A stretch of 12,486 nucleotides of DNA from CAUZFZ01 sp963579025. Lineage in GTDB: Bacteria; Planctomycetota; Planctomycetia; Planctomycetales; Planctomycetaceae. The position numbers and the translations under genes were made by a program. The notes under the pieces were generated by a model. That model was not told where the DNA came from. It saw only the letters and a program-made list of their open reading frames with translations, and made no database searches. The stretch is taken from positions 1-12,486 of the forward strand of contig CAUZFZ010000230.1 of the NCBI GenBank assembly GCA_963579025.1. Reading direction: 5' to 3'. Positions 1 through 7,300 of this stretch are shown one piece after another (position 1 is the stretch's first letter; the number at the start of each line of letters is the position of its first letter).

Positions 1-157
1 AGTTGGAGCGCCACCTACGGGGCAACTCTGAGGGCCGCCTATCCCGCCGGACTGCGACCTTACGGAGAAAACAGCTCCCACGCTGCAAAAACCGCCGCAT
101 AATCCGCGCCCCACAGAGACTGGACCCATTTCGACCAGCCATCGCAGCGGGCACACG
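1..157. other. Unassigned sequence ahead of the kinase fragment
   Basis: No gene can be supported here. The kinase frame is open back to position 32, where it meets an in-frame TGA at 29-31, and there is no ATG, GTG or TTG between that stop and GTG 158. A kinase-like reading is convincing only from about 128 onward (ISTSHRSGHT, then VGTVHYMAPE). The nearest thing to a DFG is DCDL, encoded at 50-61 in the same frame, but it lacks the hydrophobic lead-in expected before DFG and lies 48 residues from the end of APE. The other two forward frames show neither HRD nor DFG. Frame 1 is open from the window edge to a TAA at 100-102 and could be the tail of an unrelated gene. The stretch may be a junction with foreign or rearranged DNA, or a decayed kinase. 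Confidence 0.4.
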
Positions 158-2386
158 GTGACAGTCGGAACCGTCCACTACATGGCACCGGAGATCAGTC
201 TCGGACGTTATGGCCACAGTGTCGACATCTATGCGCTGGGCGTGTTGCTGTTCGAAATGCTGACTGGCAAACCGCCGTTCCTCGGCGAGACGATGCCGGA
301 AGTCCTGATGAAACACATGTCACAGGACGTCGACGTTTCTGATCTCACAGAGCCATTTGCATCGGTCGTGAGCAAAGCCATGGCGCGCGATCCGGATGAA
401 CGGTACCAGTCGGTGGAAGACATGGTCGAAGCGCTGTTCGGCAGCGATTCCGTTCGGGACGGCGTGACGACATTCAATCCGCAAAGCCTGACCGTGATGG
501 CACACCGGGCGGTCACATCAGATCCCATACCGCTACCAGAACGTCGAGTGCCCGCATCCGTCCAGGTGGACCGTCCTGCGTCGCGTCAGACCGGCGTCCC
601 CCGACGAGGTCCAGCCTCGGTGCCGGTGCGACAGGACGGCGGACCGATGTTCCATTTCGGACGATTCTGGGGACGGATGACTGCCGATTTCGCAACGCGC
701 GTATGGCCATACGAGGACCGGCTGACAGAGCGTGATGACAGTATTGGTTTTCGGTTTCGCGTATTCCTCGGCATTTGCACCGTCGTGCTGTGTGCGACTG
801 CTACCGGCGTCCTCGTCGAAGGGACCGGTGCTCATCATGACGGCGCCGAAGCGGCGGTCGCCATCGGCGGCACGATGCTGATTCCGATCGTAACCAGTCT
901 TCTAATTGCTCATTACCTTAGCTTGCGACTGACGGCCATACCCTGGTATCTGCATCGCGTGCTGTTTGCCGCACCTCCTCTTGTGCCCGCGATCCTGCTC
1001 ACGGAAGCGCACGGCACGTTTGGACGTGGTGACGAAGCCATGGCACTGGGATTTGCCGTCGCGATCCCGATGCTTGTCCAGGACTGGAGGTGGCTCACGG
1101 CGCCAGTCCGACCTAAGCGTCTCGTGTTGTGGCCGTGTCTGCTGGCGGGATTTGTGGCGATGATCACTGCCATGTGCGGAGAAACTCTGGCGACATCCGC
1201 GTTTGGGCTGATGGCCGGTACGGCGCTGACCGTCCAGGTCGTTTCGCGGTTCGATCTTCACGCGTCCAGGCGACTGGCTGGCAGCACTCGGTGGCTCGAT
1301 TCACTCGGCGACACAATCGAGGCCTGGTATTCGACGTCAACTCAGAAGCGAGCAGCGATGAGCGCTGATCGTGCGATGGATGGTCGAACTCCGTCAGGCA
1401 CGCAGGACTCTGATTGGTCCAAGTCGACCCACGATGATGCTGCCGCTCACCCGACAGAGACCAGTGCCCCAACGTATGACAACCCGCGGATCGGCGCTGA
1501 GTCAGGACATGAACAATCCGATGGACGCCTGACAAATACCAGTGTTGTGCCGCAGCCTGGCAAGTCGCGTGTGGCGGCGCTGATTCTTAGTATCGCTCCT
1601 TTTGGAAGCCTGGGCCTGCTCCCCGTCTTTGGTCTGCACCGATTTTACTCGGGCCGAATTTTCACCGGACTCATCTGGCTGTTCACGCTTGGGTTGGCGG
1701 GCATCGGTCAGTTGATCGACATCGTCGTCATTGCCGTCGGCGAGTTCCGTGATCGTTCCGGTCGACCGCTCACGATGGGCTCGGGCGGCGAAGACGAACA
1801 GGTGAATGGCCTCTCTGTCATCCCGTCCGGGCAATCACTGGTCAACGGGACTCTGGCTGTGCTGGGTGCGCTCGTGCTCGCGCTGGATATTCTTCTCGGA
1901 TTCGTTCTGGCCTTGAATCTCCCAAAGATGATCGCCGCGGATCTATTCCGTGACATGGGACTGTGGGCAACCAATGTCGAGCAGTTCATGGGCTCGCAGA
2001 ACTGGGACGATACGGTGTGGGATGTCGCGGCACTGTTTGTGGCCGTTGTCGGACTGGTCGCGATGGGATTGCTGACGATCGCGCGACGCGACGCGGGAGC
2101 CGCACACATGGCTCGGGTCGTGTTGAGCGGATTTGGCTTTGCGGGAGCTTTCGGCATTCTGAGTCAGGAGACGTATTACATTCGCTGGGAGGAAGTTGCC
2201 TCGGCCATACAGGCCGAAAAGATCATACCTGCCATCGACGCCGTCATCGGTCGCGATTTCATACCGTCGTGTATTGGCACCATGGTTCTGTTGATCGCTG
2301 CCCTGTTCGTACTCGCGTGGCCACCGCGTCGGAGCGCGAACACAGTGACACAGTCGCATCGCGAACCACTGGAACAGAGAGTCTGA
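158..2386 (+). CDS. Ser/Thr protein kinase fragment (C-lobe) with TM2 domain and multiple membrane segments
   Basis: Residues 1-95 are the C-terminal half of a Hanks-type Ser/Thr kinase: GTVHYMAPE (subdomain VIII, A10-E12), DIYALGVLLFEMLTG (subdomain IX, D23) and ARDPDERYQS with the conserved Arg 82 (subdomain XI). The N-lobe, ATP-binding Lys, HRD and DFG are missing, so this reading cannot be catalytic alone. A Pro/Arg-rich linker (about 96-200) follows, then hydrophobic segments near 202-222, 231-255, 262-284, 295-311, 322-340 and 343-362. A polar linker precedes a TM2 domain at about 469-533, with FGLHRFYSG and a LIDIVVI end; further helices lie near 562-588, 621-641, 653-669 and 703-721. 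The protein is therefore an inner-membrane protein whose kinase part would face the cytoplasm. GTG 158 is only the first start codon after a stop, not a credible native start. The following gene begins three bases after its TGA, suggesting an operon. It could be a pseudogene, or a gene whose front lies outside the window in another frame. Confidence 0.72.
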   Translation: MTVGTVHYMAPEISLGRYGHSVDIYALGVLLFEMLTGKPPFLGETMPEVLMKHMSQDVDVSDLTEPFASVVSKAMARDPDERYQSVEDMVEALFGSDSVRDGVTTFNPQSLTVMAHRAVTSDPIPLPERRVPASVQVDRPASRQTGVPRRGPASVPVRQDGGPMFHFGRFWGRMTADFATRVWPYEDRLTERDDSIGFRFRVFLGICTVVLCATATGVLVEGTGAHHDGAEAAVAIGGTMLIPIVTSLLIAHYLSLRLTAIPWYLHRVLFAAPPLVPAILLTEAHGTFGRGDEAMALGFAVAIPMLVQDWRWLTAPVRPKRLVLWPCLLAGFVAMITAMCGETLATSAFGLMAGTALTVQVVSRFDLHASRRLAGSTRWLDSLGDTIEAWYSTSTQKRAAMSADRAMDGRTPSGTQDSDWSKSTHDDAAAHPTETSAPTYDNPRIGAESGHEQSDGRLTNTSVVPQPGKSRVAALILSIAPFGSLGLLPVFGLHRFYSGRIFTGLIWLFTLGLAGIGQLIDIVVIAVGEFRDRSGRPLTMGSGGEDEQVNGLSVIPSGQSLVNGTLAVLGALVLALDILLGFVLALNLPKMIAADLFRDMGLWATNVEQFMGSQNWDDTVWDVAALFVAVVGLVAMGLLTIARRDAGAAHMARVVLSGFGFAGAFGILSQETYYIRWEEVASAIQAEKIIPAIDAVIGRDFIPSCIGTMVLLIAALFVLAWPPRRSANTVTQSHREPLEQRV

Positions 2387-2389
2387 GAC

Positions 2390-3772
2390 ATGGTCGATTC
2401 ACTCATTCTGATCACCATACTGCTGGGAGTCGTTCTAGCCCTGGTAGTCGGTCGTCTGTGCATGCGGATGAACCGCAGGTATCTCGCGTGGGTGTTTGAT
2501 GGCGGTGGTGTGTTTGGTGTGGTCATCGTTGGCCTGTGGATGCTGATTCACGAACGTCAGGCGCAGCACGAATGGCATTTGCAGCAATCCGCACTGATGG
2601 TCAACGTCACCGAGAGTCTGGTCGCACAGGCGGCACACCAACAGCAGGAACGCGACAAACGGACGCACGCCTATCTGAGAGAGCGTGAGGCGACAGTCGG
2701 TGATGTATTTCCGCTGACTGAACTGAAGGAGTCGGAAGTCGAACGTCCGGGTCTTGCCTGGCTTCCGGAAGTCGACGAGCAGTTCTCCGCGGCGATTTAC
2801 CCTTCGAAGCACACGGCGATGCGCAGCCTCTTGCGTGCGACCTTTCCACTATTCAGTGATGTTCTGCCGGAAGACACGACACCGGCTGTGATTCAGATGA
2901 CATCGGGATCGCGCGTCAACACCGCCGACGATCAGCGCATGTTCGACGATGCCGTCGTGCTGCTGCGTGAGCAGTTTGAAGGTGCCCGCGTTCTGTTCGA
3001 CCCGTCCGATCACCGAGCGGTTGTGCCCGATCCTCCGGGCGTGCAAGGTGGTGTATCGCTGCAGTTGACGCTCACGTCCGGGACTGTGCAGGTCTCCGAC
3101 AAGTCGTTTGGTGATAAAGCCGATTTGCTGCGCACATTGCAGGCCACACTGAAAGGCCCAGATGGTCGCACGGCGGGGAAATCAGTCCAGGTGCTCGACA
3201 AGCCGTGGGTCGATCAGTTCGATCAGTACAGCTCGCGCCGCCGTTCAAAGCGGTTTGTCGTCGCGCGCTCGCACACGTTTGCAGCGACGGCCGAGGCAGC
3301 ACATCAGCAGGCCATGACACAGGCCGTGGAACTCCTGATGCCCGGAGTCTTCCAGTCGCTCGACCAGATGGCTCGTATTGGCGGAGCAACGGGGGTCGAT
3401 CGTGACTCCGTCGAACAGGGCCTGCGCCGTCGAATCTACCAGGGTTACCTGAACGCTGATCGCTTCACGCAGCGACTGGAGGCACCGTACGGCACGCTGT
3501 GGCGTGAGGCGATCCTGCTGGAACTGGATACAGCCAGCCTCAGATCGCTCGTCAACGAAATGGCCGGTCGCAGTGACAGGATTCGTCGGGGCCAGCTTTC
3601 GCAGGGAATTGCCGTGTGCATTCTGATCCTAGTGGTCGTCGTGCTGTATCTGTTTCTGAACTGGGCAACGAAGGGCTACTACCGCGGGACAGTGACCCTG
3701 CTTGCTGGCGTCCTGTGTGTCGCCGGTTCCCTGTTCATCCTGCTGGCGCTCTCCTCAGGCCTGATGGTCTGA
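2390..3772 (+). CDS. Membrane protein of unknown function, paired with the kinase gene
   Basis: I do not recognise a family. The 460-residue product has two hydrophobic helices at the N-terminus (about 3-23 and 36-53) and two at the C-terminus (about 404-424 and 433-455). Between them lies a polar domain of roughly 350 residues. Residues 56-100 are rich in Gln, Glu, Arg and His and look helical, possibly coiled coil. The centre has mixed beta/alpha character, including a basic patch RRRSKRF at 283-289 and a helical stretch around 295-330. With two helices at each end, the central domain lies on the same side of the membrane as both termini, unless one hydrophobic segment does not cross. ATG 2390 lies three bases after the kinase TGA with only a weak purine-rich GAGA upstream, so the two genes are probably translated from one message. 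A role as sensor, scaffold or substrate of the kinase is inference from position alone. Confidence 0.82.
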   Translation: MVDSLILITILLGVVLALVVGRLCMRMNRRYLAWVFDGGGVFGVVIVGLWMLIHERQAQHEWHLQQSALMVNVTESLVAQAAHQQQERDKRTHAYLREREATVGDVFPLTELKESEVERPGLAWLPEVDEQFSAAIYPSKHTAMRSLLRATFPLFSDVLPEDTTPAVIQMTSGSRVNTADDQRMFDDAVVLLREQFEGARVLFDPSDHRAVVPDPPGVQGGVSLQLTLTSGTVQVSDKSFGDKADLLRTLQATLKGPDGRTAGKSVQVLDKPWVDQFDQYSSRRRSKRFVVARSHTFAATAEAAHQQAMTQAVELLMPGVFQSLDQMARIGGATGVDRDSVEQGLRRRIYQGYLNADRFTQRLEAPYGTLWREAILLELDTASLRSLVNEMAGRSDRIRRGQLSQGIAVCILILVVVVLYLFLNWATKGYYRGTVTLLAGVLCVAGSLFILLALSSGLMV

Positions 3773-4171
3773 CGCCGGCGTGAGAGCGCAGCGTCGCCGA
3801 GCCTTACACCGTCGTCGTTACTGCGACTGGTTAAAGCTTCCGCTCCATCCATCGAAAGACACAGTTCACCCAGGCATCGGCGGCCCGCGCAAACTGGGGA
3901 ATCGTGCTCGCAACCGTTGCCATCGTTACGACGCGTACAACCCGGAAACTTCGCGTAACTCGCCCAGGTTGTATTCTTCACCTCATGTTCAAGTTCCCGG
4001 ACGTCGAAACCATTTGTGGAGCGATGTGTCCATCGGATCGCTGATGCCATCGCCCAATGGCATTCACTTTGTCGGTGAGTCCGCAAGTTGGGACTCCGTC
4101 TCGATCCTTGTCTTGACGGGTCGGGTCGGAGACCCAACGTGCCTTGCATGCCAACGTGATCTCCCATCCTG
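3773..4171. other. Non-coding gap with small hairpins
   Basis: No gene is supported. An open frame at 3780-4187 (+) encodes an Arg/Pro/Ser-rich peptide without hydrophobic core or motif, and the overlapping minus-strand frame is no better. Three short inverted repeats occur close together: ATGCCAT/ATGGCAT at 4044-4050 and 4057-4063, GAGTCC/GGACTC at 4077-4082 and 4091-4096, and GGGTC/GACCC at 4123-4127 and 4131-4135. None is followed by a T-run, so none is a clear intrinsic terminator for the upstream gene. They could belong to a structured transcript or be decayed repeats. Confidence 0.4.
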
Positions 4172-4315
4172 GGCGTGCGGCAGATGAGAATTGACCGCCC
4201 CTGAGTTTATCTCAGGGGTTCTCGCGTCTTTGCACTACGCAGTCGGTAGTGCAAAGACGCGAGAACCCCCGACGTAAAGTCGGGGGCGTTGGTGAATTCT
4301 CAACTGCCGCACGCC
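4172..4315. repeat. 144-bp inverted pair of REP-like hairpin units
   Basis: Two copies of one unit face each other around a 7-nt spacer (4239-4245). Unit A is 4172-4238 on the plus strand; unit B is 4315-4246 read on the minus strand. Each has, in order, GGCGTGCGG, CAGWTGAGAATTSACC, a 21-nt hairpin (8-bp stem, 5-nt loop), and TTCTCGCGTCTTTGCACTAC. By hand alignment 60 of 67 columns match, and B has 3 extra bases before the hairpin. The local hairpins are 4198-4218 and 4266-4286, both perfect. The inner arms 4215-4238 and 4246-4269 also form a perfect 24-bp stem with a 7-nt loop. The hairpins differ at five positions, four of which are two compensating base-pair swaps. The layout resembles paired REP sequences (BIMEs) mobilised by Y1 (RAYT) transposases, but no such enzyme is encoded here. 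The element ends 22 bp before the start codon of the giant gene and may lie in its 5' leader. Confidence 0.85.
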
Positions 4316-4337
4316 TTAGCGAGCCACTGGACTCCCC

Positions 4338-7300
4338 ATGCTGCTGCGTCCGGCCTTTGGCCGTCGGCGACGGCGCGGTCGCGCACTGCGACTTCGATCT
4401 TCGCCGACGTGCTGTTCCGAACTACTCGAAAGCCGCAGACTGCTTACCACTTTCACGGTGGCGAGTTCCGCGGACACGTTCGATGCATTTCGCGGTGACG
4501 GTGTCGCCGCGGATGTGTTCGGAGCCACGTCGCTGCGCGCGGCGGTTCAGGAAGCCAACGCTCTGGCCGGGTCGGACACGATCAACCTCGGTGCCGGCAC
4601 CTACTTCCTGAACATCTCAGGATTTGATGACGACGCACTATTCGGCGACCTGGACATCACAGGCAACCTGACGATCATCGGTGCCGGTGCCGACCAGACG
4701 ATTATTGACGGGAATAACCTGGACCGAGTGTTGGACATCCGGCCCGGCGCTTCGTTGAGCATTTCCGGGGTCACAATCCGCAACGGTTTCGCCGTCAACG
4801 CTGGCGGGATCCTGAACAATGGATTTCTCTCGCTGACTGACAGCATTGTCGAAAATAACGACGTGAGCGGAGCAATCAATTCGGTCGGCGGTGGCATCGG
4901 CAATCTTGGTGTGCTGATTCTCGACGGCGTCACGGTGCGCGGGAACACCGCAACGGTTAACGGCGGGGGCCTCTACACCAAGGACGGATCGGTCACCGTC
5001 ACCGACAGTACGTTCGATGGCAATTCAGCGGACGGCGACGGCGGTGGGTTGTCGATCTTCAACGGCTTGCTGACGTTCGACGGCGGTTCCATTTCCAACA
5101 ACGCGTCCGGGCTCGATGGCGGTGGCCTGAGCATGGAGAATGCCGCAGTCACTCTGACCGATGTCACCGTCTCGGCGAATACGGCGGGTGATGACGGCGG
5201 GGGACTGAATTCTTTCGGACTCGGCAACCTGCAGGTCCGTTCCAGCACGATCACGGGCAACACGGCCACGGATTACGGGGGCGGCGTTCACAACTCGAAC
5301 GCCACTTTCGGTCTACTTGATTCGACCGTGTCGAACAATTCGACCGGACTGCGCGGCGGAGGCCTGGATAATGACACCGCCACCGCCGAGATCATCAACA
5401 GCCTGTTCTCTGGCAATTCGGCCGGGCAGGACGGCGGCGGCATCAATAACTTCTCTGGAGTTCTCGGGCTCAGTAACAGCACGCTGAGCGGCAACTCGGC
5501 CGATCGGTCCGGCGGCGGAATCTTTAACTCGGGTAACGCGCAGGCGACCGTGGTCAATGCGACGATCACCGGAAACACGGCCGGGTTCGGCGGCGGAGTC
5601 GATACGGTGGCCTCATTCAGCGTTGGCAACACGCTCATCGCCGGAAACACGGCCGATACACTCGCCAATGATGTGCTCGGTGTTCTCACAACGCTGGGCA
5701 ATAACCTGTTGGGTGAATTCAACGGCTCCAGCGGAGTACTCGGTGGCGCGTTCGGTGATCTGGTCGGATCGGCGGAGTTTCCACTCGATCCGCTTTTGGG
5801 ACCGCTCGCGGACAACGGAGGTCCAACGCTGTCGCACGCTCTGCTTAAAGGCAGCCCGGCCATTGATGCGGGCAACATCAACGGCGCTGCACGCGTCGAC
5901 CAGACCGGCGCGCGCCGCAATCGCGACGGTGACTTCGACGGTCTTCTCGATGTCGACGTTGGCGCTGTCGAATTCCTGAATTCACAATCTCTATTCACTG
6001 TCGACACGACCGTCGACACGTTTGACGTCCTGCTCGGCGACGAAGTTGCGACCGACTTCAACGGCAACATCTCGCTGCGGTCCGCGGTTCAGGAGTCCAA
6101 CGCAACCGTCGGTGAGTCTCGCATTGAACTGCCCGCTGGAGTTTTCCAGTTGTCAATCGCCGGTGCGGATGAAGACGGTGCCATCACCGGCGACCTGGAC
6201 ATCACCGACACGCTGACCATCGTCGGCGCTGGAGTGGATGCAACGTATATCGACGGCAGAGCCCTCGATCGCGTGTTTCATGTCTTCCCCGGTGTACGAC
6301 TGACCTTGAGCGATCTCACGGTCCGGAACGGCTCGGCCGCTTTCGGCGGCGCGATTTACAACACTGGTGGAGTGGTCACGCTGCAGGATGTGTCAGTCAC
6401 GGGCAGCACAGCCAGCGGAACGAATCTCTCCCACGGTGGTGGCATCGCGAACGATGCGGGAACGCTGAATCTCGAACGCGTCACGGTGTCAGGCAACTCC
6501 GCAGAAATCGATGGCGGGGGAATCTATTCGTTCAATGGGATTCTGAACGTCATCGACAGCGTGATCGCTTTGAATACGGCGTCACGGAATTCAGGCGGCA
6601 TCGGACAGGTCGGTGGATCGCTTACGGTTTCGGGCAGCACGATCGAATCCAATTCGGCGACATTTGATGCTGGCGGCTTTGGACAAAACGGCGGGGTATC
6701 GGCATTCGAAGACTCGATCGTTCGCAGCAATACGGCCGGTGATGCCGGTGACTCAATCGCCGGAGACGGCGGTGGACTGCTCATATCAAACGGCTCGTCA
6801 CGTTTGACGGACACTCTCGTCACGGCGAATACGGCCACTGACGATGGCGGCGGTATCACTTTGATCGAAGCAGCCAGCGTGCTGCTTGAGCGTACTACTG
6901 TCAGCAGCAATTCGTCTTCCAGTTTCGGCGGCGGAATTCATGCGGACAGTTCGAGCCTCACGCTGATCGAGTCCACCGTGTCTGGTAACTCGGCATTCGC
7001 GTCCGGTGGCGGCATTAATAACGAGCAAGGCACGCTAAGCGTCCAGCGCAGCACGGTTCACACCAACACTGCCGGCACGGACGGTGGTGGAATCGACAAC
7101 TTCCAGGGAACGGTCACGGTCAGACACTCGACCGTCTCAGGTAATCAGGCCGGTCGGAACGGGGCCGGAATCGTCAACCTTGCGGACAGCACGATCGAGC
7201 TGATTAACGCAACGGTCGTCGACAACATCGCGTTCGGTCTGGGCGGCGGAATCTTCTCATCTGGTGTCGCTCGACTGGGCAACACGATTGCCGCTCGCAA

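Noticed and set aside
158..160. GTG 158 as the true start of the kinase gene
   Set aside because: It would start the protein a few residues before APE, inside a kinase fold, and no ribosome binding site precedes it; it is only where the first start codon falls after the stop.
3772..3781. ACGCCGGCGT palindrome at the stop of the membrane protein gene
   Set aside because: It is a 10-bp perfect dyad without loop, and such short GC palindromes are expected by chance in this composition.
3780..4187. Open frame of 135 codons on the plus strand between the membrane protein and the giant gene
   Set aside because: The product is Arg/Pro/Ser-rich with no motif or regular hydrophobic pattern, has no ribosome binding site, and runs into the inverted repeat unit.
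4287..4337. Sigma-70-type promoter directly ahead of the giant gene
   Set aside because: TTGGTG at 4289-4294 has no acceptable -10 partner at normal spacing, and the area is part of the inverted repeat unit.
5288..6070. Long open frame on the minus strand (260 codons) under the giant gene
   Set aside because: It is a low-complexity Pro/Ser-rich shadow of the Gly/Asn/Ser/Thr-rich coding strand, with no homology that I recognise.
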